Part shown: positions 54,190 through 63,559 of the stretch, one piece after another
Numbering within the stretch: the first letter of the stretch is position 1
How the letters are laid out: every line of letters starts with the position of its first letter
From: Thalassoroseus pseudoceratinae
GTDB taxonomy: Bacteria > Planctomycetota > Planctomycetia > Planctomycetales > Planctomycetaceae
DNA: 64,000 nt
NCBI RefSeq assembly: GCF_011634775.1
Contig: NZ_JAALXT010000005.1
Span: 434,001 to 498,000 of the forward strand
Direction: 5' to 3'
Made by a program: the position numbers and the translations under genes
Notes under the pieces: model-generated
Seen by the model: only the letters and a program-made list of their open reading frames with translations
Told to the model about the DNA's origin: nothing
Database searches by the model: none

Positions 54190-55457
54190 TAGCTTGGAAC
54201 GGGGTAGGGGGTGTCGAGACGGTGTTGCGGATGAGCGTCCAAATACTCGGAGACCTTGTCTTCCCGCGAAATGGCGATCGGCAAAAATCCGAGGGCCTGT
54301 TCCAGTCGTTCGTTCGGCTCGGCACAACTGAATCGCAGAAAACCGGCTCCGGCCTGTCCGAAACACTCGCCGCCCAAGCACGCGACGCCGAAGTCCTCGT
54401 CCGCTCCTTCAAGCAAGTACAACGCCAACCCGTGACTGGTGATCTTCAACCGATTGCACACCGGAGCGACATTCGGGAACACGTAGAACGTGGATGTCGG
54501 CTCGATGGTTTGGAAGCCTTCGATCCGGTTGAGGCCGTTGGTGAGAAGCTCCACTTTCTCTTGGAACTTCTTCATTGTGGAATCGCGTTCAGCGTCATCC
54601 TGATTGAGTGCCGCCGTTCCCGCCCGTTGAACAAGCGCCGGTGTGCAGGACAGTGTCGTGTTCACCATTTTGCCGATGGCTTCGATCACATGCGGAGCCG
54701 AGACGGCAAATCCAAGTCGCCACCCACTCATACTGTAAGATTTGCTGAATGTGTACGCTGCGACACACTGATCCATCATTCCCGGCTGAGCCAACAGCGA
54801 ATGATGTCGGCCCTTCCACACCATATGACAATACGGTTCATCACTGAATACCGCGATGTCTTTGCCTCGCACGATGTCGGCGATGTTCCGAAGATCGTCT
54901 TCGGTCGTCACGCCGCCCGTTGGGTTATGCGGTGTGTTCAGAAAGATCGCTTTGGGTTGTTCGCTGTTGTTCACGAACTGGTCGATATCGTCGATATTCG
55001 GACGGAATTCGTTTTCCTGTTTGAGTGCCGAGAGCGTGATACGTCCACCGCGACGCTCGATGTTCGGCACATAGGTCGGAAAATACGGGCTGAACACCAA
55101 CACGCCGTCACCTGGGTTGACGAACGCTTCACAGAAAAACTGCTCGAAGACCTTCGCACCGGGACCGGCGACCACGTTTTCACGCTTCGCGGGGATGCGG
55201 AACTCCCGCTCGACCATTGCGGCGGCGGCATCACGGAATTCTGGCAAACCGGGTGAGGGACAATAGTGCGAATGGTTCTGCTCGATCGACTCAATCCCGA
55301 CCGATTTCGCCGAAGCCGTGCTATCGAACGGGCTATCACCGATCTCCAGTTCGACCACATCCTTCCCATCCGCTTTCAACGCCTTGGCGACCGCCAAAAC
55401 GGTAAACGCGGTTTCCACAGTCAATGATTTCGCAAACTCACTCAGCGTGGCCGACAC
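54189..55457 (-). CDS. PLP-dependent class I/II aminotransferase
   Basis: A 422-residue fold-type I enzyme. The PLP lysine is Lys239 in SKSYSMSGWRLGF. PLP contacts include NTPHNPTGG (Asn178) and SDEPYCHMVWKG (Asp206). The N-terminal PSPGLPEFRDAAAAMVE segment is typical of aspartate-type aminotransferases. The start is the GTG at 55457, with GAGGA 7 bases upstream. A longer frame to 55529 adds 24 residues that do not fit the family. It overlaps the ABC permease by one base, so the two are co-translated, an uncommon pairing. Amino-acid specificity cannot be stated. Confidence 0.9.
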   Translation of the reverse strand: MSATLSEFAKSLTVETAFTVLAVAKALKADGKDVVELEIGDSPFDSTASAKSVGIESIEQNHSHYCPSPGLPEFRDAAAAMVEREFRIPAKRENVVAGPGAKVFEQFFCEAFVNPGDGVLVFSPYFPTYVPNIERRGGRITLSALKQENEFRPNIDDIDQFVNNSEQPKAIFLNTPHNPTGGVTTEDDLRNIADIVRGKDIAVFSDEPYCHMVWKGRHHSLLAQPGMMDQCVAAYTFSKSYSMSGWRLGFAVSAPHVIEAIGKMVNTTLSCTPALVQRAGTAALNQDDAERDSTMKKFQEKVELLTNGLNRIEGFQTIEPTSTFYVFPNVAPVCNRLKITSHGLALYLLEGADEDFGVACLGGECFGQAGAGFLRFSCAEPNERLEQALGFLPIAISREDKVSEYLDAHPQHRLDTPYPVPS

Positions 55458-55552
55458 GATGTATTCCTCAAGAAGCGCAATAGCCAGGGGACAGAACGAG
55501 CCCCCAGTATGCCCGCAGACACGACGCAACGCAATCGCGTGGAATCACCCCA

Positions 55553-56920
55553 TCAAGCTTGATCGCGGTATTGGTGACACGCGGAACCAGTGAGCACGTC
55601 CTTCGAATAGGGAATCTCGTTTCGTCCGGGTGTTGGAATCGCCTGGACGACTTGCCGTTCCGACGTCGCCAGATCGATGATGGAATCATCGGAGACCGGC
55701 ACTTTTTGCCCTTGGGAATCCCTGACCAACTGCACGATCGGTCGATCAAATTTGCCCCGGTTGGGACGCAACACTTGGGCAACACTTGCATCGTCGAGGG
55801 TTACAAAACTCCCGATCGGAAAAAGACTAAACGCATTGAGCAACGCCGTGATAACTTTGGAATCCAAAACCCGCTTCGACGCCAACTGAAGCAAGCACTC
55901 GACCGCGCCGTAAGGCATGATGGGGTTCCGGTAAGACCGTGGCGACGTCAATGCTGTATAAACATCCACAACATGCAAAATGCGGGCAAATGGATGAATC
56001 GAGGAACCCTTTCGCCCCCGTGGGTATCCTGTTCCATTGAGACTTTCGTGTACCTGATAGACCACTAACGGTACGATCCCTGGAATGCCTGATATTAGAG
56101 TCAAAATATCGAGGGTGTGAATCGGATGCTTTTGAATTTCCAAGAACTCAATTTCCGTCAGCCGTCCACTCTTTGACAGAATCTCTTCGGGAACACGGGT
56201 CATTCCCCAGTCGTGAACTAACCCGCAAATCCCTAGCAATCGGACATTAGAAACGTCAAATCCCATTTCGACGCCGATTGTCATCGCCATCAAAGACGTT
56301 TGCAACGCACGCTCGCTCAAACCTTGTTTATCGGCACTCATCGCAATACTTAACACATGCTCGTTGTCCTCAGCCATATCCGTGAGATAGGTCGCAACAA
56401 GTTGTGCAATTTGCTTCCCGTTGAGCTCCTGCCCATGACCAACCTCGCGCATCATTGAGTCGAGTGACTCTCGAGTCGCCTGATGCTGCGTCAGCAACTC
56501 CTCGCGGCGTGATGCATCAAAGGGTTTCCGACCGTTGGAAACCATCTGGCCTTGCATTGCAGGGCCATCATTTTTAACAAGCAACACGCCCTGATCGATA
56601 ATCGAATCTAGTCGTTCGATCAGCTCTGAAGTCGTCCCGACAGTTTGACGCCCTTCAATGTCGGAAACATCGAGTGTCACATTCCCTAAGTCATCCGGAT
56701 TGATACGAACATTGTCTTTACCATAGGAGGCGATCCGCTGCTTGAGTTGAGACGTGATCGTTGTCCCTTCCGCGACCAACAGCACACCGGCACTATTGAG
56801 AAGTGGATGCCGCAACTTGGTCCCTGTCAATAAGTCAGCGATCTGCACAGAGACACCAGGCAAACTGGCGTCCCGATCGGACTCGGAAATCACAGGTTCA
56901 GATACTAGGGATTCGGTCAT
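55553..56920 (-). CDS. HD-GYP domain phosphodiesterase-like protein
   Basis: 455 residues. The HD-GYP domain at about residues 190-370 contains VHDWGMTRVPEEIL (metal-binding His-Asp), QKHPIHTLDIL, and HESLNGTGYPRGRKG. The last matches the HHEXXDGXGYP loop with Asn for the usual Asp. It probably hydrolyses cyclic di-GMP, or has lost that activity because of the replaced residue. The N-terminal part (1-180) has no recognised domain (PilZ-like character possible: VQIADLLTGTKLRHPLLNSAGVLL). The ATG at 56920 is chosen; one at 57010 adds 30 untypical residues. It diverges from the chemotaxis genes. Confidence 0.85.
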   Translation of the reverse strand: MTESLVSEPVISESDRDASLPGVSVQIADLLTGTKLRHPLLNSAGVLLVAEGTTITSQLKQRIASYGKDNVRINPDDLGNVTLDVSDIEGRQTVGTTSELIERLDSIIDQGVLLVKNDGPAMQGQMVSNGRKPFDASRREELLTQHQATRESLDSMMREVGHGQELNGKQIAQLVATYLTDMAEDNEHVLSIAMSADKQGLSERALQTSLMAMTIGVEMGFDVSNVRLLGICGLVHDWGMTRVPEEILSKSGRLTEIEFLEIQKHPIHTLDILTLISGIPGIVPLVVYQVHESLNGTGYPRGRKGSSIHPFARILHVVDVYTALTSPRSYRNPIMPYGAVECLLQLASKRVLDSKVITALLNAFSLFPIGSFVTLDDASVAQVLRPNRGKFDRPIVQLVRDSQGQKVPVSDDSIIDLATSERQVVQAIPTPGRNEIPYSKDVLTGSACHQYRDQA

Positions 56921-57281
56921 CGGAAATGAGAGAGTACAAGAAAGTAATGTTTCATCGTCATTCGGAGCGAAGCGATGACGCAAAGGTCGCCACAGCAGAC
57001 CATAGTTCATGTGCTAGGCACGAATGAGACTTTTTCGCAATCCTGGTGAAAAGAAACAACATCGTCACGAACATCATGTAGTCTAAAACGAGCAACCAAA
57101 TCATTCGACCACATACGAAACCCGTTAAATCGTTGTAACCGGAGTCCTCATCAAACTCTTAGCCCGAATCCCAAGATAACAAAACGCAACAAAACGCAGC
57201 GTAAGCTAGTTTAGGAACGAATTCATCCCACTCTTCATGGACTCATTCTCCCTCACTGAATTCCTGATTGGCAACAACGCA
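56921..57281. other. Divergent intergenic region between HD-GYP and cheX
   Basis: A 361-base gap that should hold promoters for both directions. It contains AT-rich stretches and the near-duplicate AAAACGCAACAAAACGCAGC around 57180. No clear sigma-70 or sigma-28 boxes were recognised. An ATG at 57237 is in frame with cheX but would lengthen it beyond the usual size. Confidence 0.35.
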
Positions 57282-57770
57282 ATGACAACTCAAATCAGCC
57301 AAACATCACGCCTGACAGCGGCTATTGTGAACCCTCTTATGGGTTCCACTCGAGACGTATTCACAATGATGCTTGGTTGTGAGCCTGTTCGGGAAAGTCT
57401 TACGCTAAAGAATTCTGTGGTCCCGGCCTTCGACCTCAGTGCGGTCATTGGAATCACAGGCGGAGCAACCGGAACCGTCGTTTTTAGCGTGGCCCGCCAG
57501 ACGGCCTTGAATATTGTGGAACGCATGTTGGGGACGAAAGTCGAGGAAGTCAACGCCGATGTCCGAGACGCCATTGGCGAGATCACGAACATGATTGCCG
57601 GGTCTGCAAAAGCCAAATTTGAACAACTAAATCTCTCGATCAGCACCCCCAATATCATTAGCGGAGCTGACCACGAGATTCATTACCCGACTTCGATCAA
57701 ACCGATCTGCCTCAACTATCAATCCGACGTCGGCAAATTCTGTCTTGAAGCCGGTTTCGCACCAAACTAG
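57282..57770 (+). CDS. cheX: CheX-family chemotaxis phosphatase
   Basis: 162 residues. CheX/CheC-type proteins dephosphorylate CheY-P. The N-terminus NPLMGSTRDVFTMMLGCEPVR and the phosphatase helix RDAIGEITNMIAGSAKAKFE match CheX (ExxN-type motif: Glu-Ile-Thr-Asn). The pattern FDLSAVIGITGGATGTVVFSV lies between. The ATG at 57282 gives the usual CheX length of about 160 residues. A CheY and a CheB follow, so it is the first gene of a three-gene cluster. No flagellar or MCP gene is in the window. Confidence 0.85.
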   Translation: MTTQISQTSRLTAAIVNPLMGSTRDVFTMMLGCEPVRESLTLKNSVVPAFDLSAVIGITGGATGTVVFSVARQTALNIVERMLGTKVEEVNADVRDAIGEITNMIAGSAKAKFEQLNLSISTPNIISGADHEIHYPTSIKPICLNYQSDVGKFCLEAGFAPN

Positions 57771-57849
57771 CATGCACGATCTGTGCACTCCATTCACTCG
57801 AATACACTCATTTCCAATCTTTACTTGGTTATATAGAAAGACCACGCTC

Positions 57850-58215
57850 ATGCGAGCACTAGTTGTTGACGACTCAGGAACAATGCGAACCATCATCAAG
57901 CGAGGACTCTCTCTGCTGAGTGTCACGCAAGTTGCAGACGCTGAAGATGGCGTGCAAGCACTCAGTCTCTTCAAGTCCGCGGAGTTCGATTTAATCCTGA
58001 GCGACTGGAACATGCCGAATATGGACGGGCTGGAATTCCTAGAGAACGTCCGAAGTATCAACGAGACAATCCCGTTCATCATGATCACCACGGAAGCGGA
58101 GCGATCACGAGTGGTCTCGGCAATTCAAGCCGGTGTTTCAGACTATATTGTCAAGCCGTTCACAGTGGATGTCTTGAAAGCAAAACTCGACCGTTGGATC
58201 CCTGCAGCGACCTAA
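57850..58215 (+). CDS. cheY: CheY-like single-domain response regulator
   Basis: 121 residues. The receiver fold has acidic residues Asp7-Asp8, phosphoacceptor Asp52 (LSDWNMPNMDGLEFL), a conserved Thr near residue 80 (MITTEAER), and Lys in DYIVKPF. There is no output domain, so it works by binding a motor or another protein. It lies 79 bases after cheX, whose product should dephosphorylate it. A longer frame back to 57745 is unsupported upstream sequence. Confidence 0.92.
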   Translation: MRALVVDDSGTMRTIIKRGLSLLSVTQVADAEDGVQALSLFKSAEFDLILSDWNMPNMDGLEFLENVRSINETIPFIMITTEAERSRVVSAIQAGVSDYIVKPFTVDVLKAKLDRWIPAAT

Positions 58216-58260
58216 TCCCCCAGGGGAACGAGGTCGACCGTGTGTGGCACCCCAGGGCCA

Positions 58261-58348
58261 CTAGCATCCTTGATGCTAGGAAGACTTGCATCCTAACAAG
58301 ACACATTCTTGCCAAACCTCAACTGTTGGTAAGGCGGCAGGATGCAAG
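58261..58348. repeat. Composite hairpin element (REP/BIME-like)
   Basis: It starts with a perfect hairpin CTAGCATC-CTT-GATGCTAG (58261-58279). CTTGCATCC (58285-58293) then pairs with GGATGCAAG (58340-58348) around a 46-base loop that itself contains short inverted repeats (CAAG/CTTG). It lies between cheY and cheB. Confidence 0.6.
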
Positions 58349-58405
58349 AGTTCGACTGATACCGGATATGAATTAGTCACTATTGAGAGAAGAAAGAACG
58401 GTTCT

Positions 58406-59482
58406 GTGGTGCAGCAACCAATTCGTATGTTGGTCGTCGATGATTCGCTCCTCTATCGCAAGATTGTCCGCGATGCTTTGGAAGCGATTCCTGGCGTCGA
58501 GGTCGTCGGCTCCGCAGGTGATGGAATCGCCGCCGTGGAGAAGATTGAGCGGTATCGCCCCGACCTCATTACACTCGATCTCGAAATGCCACGAATGAAC
58601 GGAATTGAGGTTCTGGACCAACTTCGATCTCGCCAGTGGTCCACGAAGGCAATCATGATCAGCGGGGCCAACCAGTCGGACGCTGAACGCACAATGAATG
58701 CCTTGCGTCGGGGAGCGTTTGATTTCATCGTCAAACCGCGGACCGATTCCATCGAGCATAGCCGCCAAAAACTGATCCATGATTTATCGGAGCGAATCGA
58801 GGCATTCCGTATCAAAACACAGCGTGTCCAACCGACGATTCCGGTTCCGGCGAAACCCGCGAGTCTTCAAGAGTCTTGGCGGACTCGGGCATCGGGAACA
58901 ATCGAGGCCGTTGCCATTGGAATCTCCACGGGGGGACCGGATGCACTTCGACAGCTAATCCCGCAACTCCCAGCGGACTTCCCGGCTCCAATTTTGATCG
59001 TTCAGCACATGCCACCGATGTTCACGCGGTTGCTGGCTAATGGTTTGAATTCCTCGAGCGCATTGAATGTTCGAGAAGCTCAATGCGGGAACCCGATGGA
59101 ACCGGGCAATGTGTATATCGCACCGGGCGGCAAGCAGATGAAAGTCGTCAAGATTGGTGACGATGTCCACGTCAAAATCACCGACGATCCGCCGGAAAAT
59201 AGTTGTCGACCGGCCGTGGATTATCTGTTCCGCTCACTGGTTCCTGTGTATGGCGCGAATACGCTCGGCGTGATCATGACCGGCATGGGGTCGGACGGTT
59301 TGCACGGCTGTCGCGAGTTGAAGAACGCGGGCGCCAAAATCATGGTTCAGGATGAAGCTAGTTGTGTCGTCTTTGGGATGCCTCGGTTTCCGATTCAGGA
59401 AGGACTGGCGGACGAAGTCGTTCCCCTGCAAGACATGGCCACTCGGATTCAACGCAGTGTCGCGAGCAAAAGTCTTGTTTAG
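58406..59482 (+). CDS. cheB: CheB chemotaxis response regulator protein-glutamate methylesterase
   Basis: About 358 residues. An N-terminal receiver (phosphoacceptor Asp58 in LITLDLEMPRMNG) is joined by a linker (about 135-165) to the methylesterase domain. The Ser-His-Asp triad is Ser174 (GISTGGPDAL), His201 (VQHMPP) and Asp297 (TGMGSDGL). CheB removes methyl groups from receptors to reset adaptation. No CheR, CheA or receptor gene is nearby. The start is uncertain: GTG 58406, GTG 58409, or ATG 58427. Upstream reading frame to 58286 runs through the repeat element and is rejected. Confidence 0.93.
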   Translation: MVQQPIRMLVVDDSLLYRKIVRDALEAIPGVEVVGSAGDGIAAVEKIERYRPDLITLDLEMPRMNGIEVLDQLRSRQWSTKAIMISGANQSDAERTMNALRRGAFDFIVKPRTDSIEHSRQKLIHDLSERIEAFRIKTQRVQPTIPVPAKPASLQESWRTRASGTIEAVAIGISTGGPDALRQLIPQLPADFPAPILIVQHMPPMFTRLLANGLNSSSALNVREAQCGNPMEPGNVYIAPGGKQMKVVKIGDDVHVKITDDPPENSCRPAVDYLFRSLVPVYGANTLGVIMTGMGSDGLHGCRELKNAGAKIMVQDEASCVVFGMPRFPIQEGLADEVVPLQDMATRIQRSVASKSLV

Positions 59483-59590
59483 TCCGTTCGCACGACTTGC
59501 CATGCGAAAATTTCTCTTGGATTCGGTGCAGAGCGTTACGCCCGCCGATCTGACAGATCGAAAAAAACAGCAATCGGGATGCCTTCCGAA

Positions 59591-59620
59591 TTGTTTTTGA
59601 TGGATCGAGTTTCATATACT
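59591..59620 (+). promoter_or_regulatory. Candidate promoter for the DUF1549/DUF1553 gene
   Basis: TTGTTT (59591-59596) and TATACT (59615-59620), 18 bases apart, lie 43 bases before the ATG at 59664. The -10 box is a close match, the -35 weaker. Confidence 0.35.
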
Positions 59621-59663
59621 ACCAATAGATTGGAATGCTTTGATCCGTTGGTGGTAAGTCTTG

Positions 59664-62117
59664 ATGAAACGATTTTTGCTCGGTTTGAGCTTTCTTGCGT
59701 GTGTTTCCCCATTGGCTGTTGCGGATGAGTCGCAATGGTCGCGGTTGGAATTGACGCCGAAAACCATCACGCTCCGCGGCCCTCATGCCAAGCAACAACT
59801 CTTGGTTACAGCTTGGGCATCGCAATCTCTCCGTCGAGACGCCACCCGGGATGCGGAATTCGTGTCCGAGAACCCCCAGGTCGTCCGCGTGGATGAACAT
59901 GGACTGTTGCAAGCTGTCGGTGATGGCACAACAACAGTCCAGGTGCGTGTCGCCGACTTGACCGCGACGGTTCCTGTGAAGATCACAGAAACAAGTGCCC
60001 CATTGCCGGTCGATTTCGAACGTGACGTCCAACCAATCCTGACCCGGTTCAGCTGTAATGCCGGGGCGTGTCATGGAAAAGCTCGTGGACAGAACGGATT
60101 TCAACTCTCGCTATTGGGGTTCGATCCGAACTTCGACTACGATGCCCTCACCAAAGAAGCACGCGGTCGGCGGGTGTTCCTGCCGGACCCGTCACGAAGT
60201 CTTCTGCTGACCAAACCCATCGCCCGCACGCCGCACGGTGGCGGAAAGCGTCTTGATCCCGAGGGCGAGCACTTTGAAACGCTCACCCGTTGGGTGGAAT
60301 CCGGAGCCCCGCGTGAACTTCCCGGTGTGGCCAAATTGGATCGAATCGAAGTTTACCCGACCGAACGCATCCTGAAGAACGACGACTCGCAACAACTTCT
60401 CGTCACCGCCATTTATGCGGATGGCACACGCCGAGATGTCACGCGACTCAGCTCGTTCCAGTCCAACGAATCGGCGATCGCTGCCGTCGATAAAGATGGC
60501 GTGGTCACCGCCGGAAAACTCACTGGTGACGCCGCCATCATGGCTCGGTTCATGGACCAAATCACGGTCTCGGAAGTCGCGGTGCCGCTTCCGGGGCAAG
60601 TTCCAGCAGAGTTCTACACGGAATTGCCGAAGCAAAATTTCATTGATGGTTTGGTCTGGGACAAACTCCAGAAACTCGCGTTGAAACCCTCCGAACCGGC
60701 TCCCGATCACTCCTTTCTGCGTCGGGTGTATATCGACATCATCGGCCGCACCCCGACCGCCGACGAAGCCCGAGCGTTCTTGGATGATCCGTCGCCAAAC
60801 AAACGCAGCGAGTTGGTGGACAATCTGTTGAACCGCCCCGAATTCGCTGAGCATTGGGCGAACAAGTGGGTCGATTTGTTGCGGCCGAACCCGTATCGCG
60901 TGGGCATCAAGAACACGTTGAACTATGACTATTGGATTCGACAAAAATTCCGCGAGAACACGCCTTGGGATGAATTCACACGGGAATTGCTCACGGCTCA
61001 AGGCGGCACGTTCCGCAACGGAGCGGTCACGCTGTTTCGGGATCGTCGTTCCCCCGACGAATTGACGACGATGGTCAGTCAACTCTTCCTCGGCGTGCGG
61101 CTGGACTGTGCGAAATGTCATCACCATCCATTTGAGGTGTACGGGCAGGACGATTTCTACAGTTTCGCGGCTTACTTCGCCAAAATTGGTCGCAAAGGGA
61201 AGGGACTGTCTCCGCCAATTTCCGGTTCGGAAGAGATCATCTACACCGCGACTAGAGGTGACGTCAAGCATCCGCTCACCGGCGAAGTGCTTCCACCGAA
61301 ACCGTTGTTCGGCGAACCGGCAGACATTCCCACTGGCACCGATCCCCGAGTCAAGTTGGCCGAGTGGATCACCTCCGACGACAACCCGTTCTTCGCAAAG
61401 GTCATGGCCAACCGTATCTGGGCGGACCTGATGGGCACGGGCATCGTCGAACCAGTGGACGATTTGCGAGGTACAAACCCACCTGCCAACGAACCACTGC
61501 TCGATGCTCTCGCCGAAGATTTCCGCGAACACGACTACGACATCAAACATCTGGTGCGACGGATTGCGAACTCCTACGTTTACAGTTTGAGTTCCCTACC
61601 GAACGATCGTAATTTCGTCGATACGCGGAACCATTCGCGGTATTACCGGCAACGGTTACGGGCGGAAGTGTTGCTCGATTCGGTGGCTCGGATCACCGGC
61701 AAACCGAACTCGTTTTCGGCGATGCCCGACGGTTCGCTCGCCAAGGAAATTTGGACGCACCGTGTGCAATCTGATTTCTTGGATGCCTTCGGTCGTCCCG
61801 ATCCGAACCAAGACCCACCCTGCGAACGTACCAGCGATACCACCTTGGTCCAGGCGTTACATTTGATGAATTCTCGCGATTTGGCCGCCAAAATCACCAG
61901 CGACAGCAGCCGCGTTGCCGAGTTGGCTGCGAGCGACAAACCGCCCGAATCCATCGTCGAAGACCTGTACTTATGGGTGTACGCGCGATTTCCTTCCGAT
62001 CAAGAGCGACAAATCGGCGTAAATTTATATAATCAAGATGGACGAACCCGCCGAGCTGCAACCGAAGATTTACTATGGGCGCTGCTCAACACCCCGGAAT
62101 TCGTCTTCAAGAACTGA
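59664..62117 (+). CDS. Ig-like (Big_2) plus DUF1549/DUF1553 cytochrome-like protein
   Basis: 817 residues with a signal peptide (MKRFLLGLSFLACVSPLAVA). Two Big_2 beta domains are at about 28-110 (LTPKTITLRG, EHGLLQAVGDGTTTVQVR) and 228-315 (RIEVYPTERIL, VVTAGKLTGDAAIM). Between them is a cytochrome-c-like region with SCNAGACHGKARGQNGF. DUF1549 (NFIDGLVWDKLQKL, RRVYIDIIGRTPTADEARAFL) and DUF1553 (DNPFFAKVMANRIWADLMGTGIVEP) fill the rest. CAKCHHHPFEVYGQDD is a second CXXCH. This is the standard planctomycete partner of DUF1501 proteins, which follows 34 bases later. The reaction is unknown; a secreted redox or hydrolytic complex is suspected. Confidence 0.92.
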   Translation: MKRFLLGLSFLACVSPLAVADESQWSRLELTPKTITLRGPHAKQQLLVTAWASQSLRRDATRDAEFVSENPQVVRVDEHGLLQAVGDGTTTVQVRVADLTATVPVKITETSAPLPVDFERDVQPILTRFSCNAGACHGKARGQNGFQLSLLGFDPNFDYDALTKEARGRRVFLPDPSRSLLLTKPIARTPHGGGKRLDPEGEHFETLTRWVESGAPRELPGVAKLDRIEVYPTERILKNDDSQQLLVTAIYADGTRRDVTRLSSFQSNESAIAAVDKDGVVTAGKLTGDAAIMARFMDQITVSEVAVPLPGQVPAEFYTELPKQNFIDGLVWDKLQKLALKPSEPAPDHSFLRRVYIDIIGRTPTADEARAFLDDPSPNKRSELVDNLLNRPEFAEHWANKWVDLLRPNPYRVGIKNTLNYDYWIRQKFRENTPWDEFTRELLTAQGGTFRNGAVTLFRDRRSPDELTTMVSQLFLGVRLDCAKCHHHPFEVYGQDDFYSFAAYFAKIGRKGKGLSPPISGSEEIIYTATRGDVKHPLTGEVLPPKPLFGEPADIPTGTDPRVKLAEWITSDDNPFFAKVMANRIWADLMGTGIVEPVDDLRGTNPPANEPLLDALAEDFREHDYDIKHLVRRIANSYVYSLSSLPNDRNFVDTRNHSRYYRQRLRAEVLLDSVARITGKPNSFSAMPDGSLAKEIWTHRVQSDFLDAFGRPDPNQDPPCERTSDTTLVQALHLMNSRDLAAKITSDSSRVAELAASDKPPESIVEDLYLWVYARFPSDQERQIGVNLYNQDGRTRRAATEDLLWALLNTPEFVFKN

Positions 62118-62151
62118 ACCCACCTTCCTACCACCCCCTGCCGAGGCCCCC

Positions 62152-63477
62152 ATGCCAATTCATCGAAACTGCGAGGGAATGACTCGCCGAAGTTGTTTGC
62201 AACTTGGTTTGACCGCACTCACCGGCGGTGGTTTGGCCCATTCGTTGCGGCTCAAAGCGTCGGCGGCTCCCACCACGGAACTCGCCGCTCCTGCCAAGAG
62301 TGTCATTCTCATTTGGCTCGATGGCGGACCATCACACTACGAAACCTTCGATCCGAAACCGACGGCCCCCTCGGAAATCCGGGGCGAATTCTCCGCGATC
62401 AACACCAGTGTGCCGGGCGTGCACTTCTCTCAGCATTGCACCAAGCTTGCTGCGATGATGGACCAAATCTCGGTCATTCGCTCCATCCGACACAACCAGG
62501 GGAATCACGGAGCGGGCAATCACTACATGATGACCGGTGCTCCGCCGCGAATTCCGGTCGGCTGTGGTGCGTTCGTCAGTTTCCATCCGAGTTTGGGGTC
62601 CGCAACGGCCTACCATCGGGGCAACAACGGCGGACTGCCGTCGTACTTCTCGTTGCCAAAAATGTCGCGATCGGGCGGCCCGAACTTCCTCGGTGCGAAG
62701 TATGCTCCGTTCGTGGTTTCGGACAACCCATCCAGTTCGAACTTCCGCGTGCGTGACGTCGCCCTTCCCAACGGATTAACGACCGACCGTTTCGCGAACC
62801 GCACCGATCTTCGAAAGCTCGTCGATCAGTTGCCCCGCATGAACGAAGCCGCCGCGTCCGATCCGGTGCCAGCTCTCGATGAATACTACGAACAAGGCGT
62901 GGACTTGGTGACCTCGCCGGAAGCCCAAGCTGCATTCCACATTCAAAGCGAACCGGACGAGTTGCGAGACGAGTACGTCCGCGATGGTTTCGGTCAACGG
63001 GCGTTGCTCGCTCGACGATTGGTCGAAGCCGGTGTGCCGTTCATCACGTTGTACGAAGGCGGTTGGGACCATCACCGCGGTCTGTTCGATAGCTTCAATA
63101 AACGCATGCCGAAGGTTGATCAAACCGTCGCCACGTTGATTCGTGATCTTGATAACCGGGGGATGCTCGATTCCACACTGGTCGTGATGCTCGGCGAATT
63201 CGGTCGCACACCGAAAATCAACAAAGACGCCGGTCGCGATCACTGGTCGAACGCGATGTCCGTCCTCATGGCCGGTGCGGGCACACCCGGCGGCACGATC
63301 GTCGGGGCCACCGACCGAGCTGGGTATTCTGCGGTTGATAACGTGAAAAGCCCCGAAAATTTCGCGTCCACCATCTACAGCAAACTCGGCATCGATCCGA
63401 ATACCATCCTCTACACACCGCAAGGTCGTCCGACCCACTTGGTGAGCGATCCCACGCCAATCACCGAGTTGATGTAA
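62152..63477 (+). CDS. DUF1501 exported protein
   Basis: 441 residues. The N-terminus MPIHRNCEGMTRRSCLQLGL carries a Tat-like RRSC segment before the hydrophobic stretch. The DUF1501 domain contains VILIWLDGGPSHYETFDPKP, MMDQISVIRSIRHNQGNHGAGNHYMMTG in outline, and ATDRAGYSAVDNVK with DHWSNAMSVLMAG. It resembles the sulfatase/phosphatase superfamily in strand layout (VVMLGEFGRTPKIN). The ATG at 62152 has CCGAGG just before it; an in-frame start at 62038 lies inside the upstream gene's end. It is co-transcribed with the DUF1549/DUF1553 gene. Confidence 0.92.
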   Translation: MPIHRNCEGMTRRSCLQLGLTALTGGGLAHSLRLKASAAPTTELAAPAKSVILIWLDGGPSHYETFDPKPTAPSEIRGEFSAINTSVPGVHFSQHCTKLAAMMDQISVIRSIRHNQGNHGAGNHYMMTGAPPRIPVGCGAFVSFHPSLGSATAYHRGNNGGLPSYFSLPKMSRSGGPNFLGAKYAPFVVSDNPSSSNFRVRDVALPNGLTTDRFANRTDLRKLVDQLPRMNEAAASDPVPALDEYYEQGVDLVTSPEAQAAFHIQSEPDELRDEYVRDGFGQRALLARRLVEAGVPFITLYEGGWDHHRGLFDSFNKRMPKVDQTVATLIRDLDNRGMLDSTLVVMLGEFGRTPKINKDAGRDHWSNAMSVLMAGAGTPGGTIVGATDRAGYSAVDNVKSPENFASTIYSKLGIDPNTILYTPQGRPTHLVSDPTPITELM

Positions 63478-63559
63478 CCCAGAGCAACGCGGTCAAATTT
63501 GTCGGATGCATACCGCACGTACCAATTCCGAGCGACAACGGGCAACATTCAGTAAATCG

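Noticed and set aside
54222-55256. 344-residue plus-strand frame
   Set aside because: It is the reverse of the aminotransferase gene, which has an intact PLP lysine and substrate loops.
59546-59567. Palindrome CGATCTGACAGATCG followed by seven As, considered as a terminator after cheB
   Set aside because: The run after the stem on the plus strand is A, not T, so it does not match an intrinsic terminator for cheB; on the minus strand the T-run comes before the stem.
60192-61550. 452-residue minus-strand frame
   Set aside because: It is antisense to the DUF1549/DUF1553 protein, which shows CXXCH motifs and family blocks.
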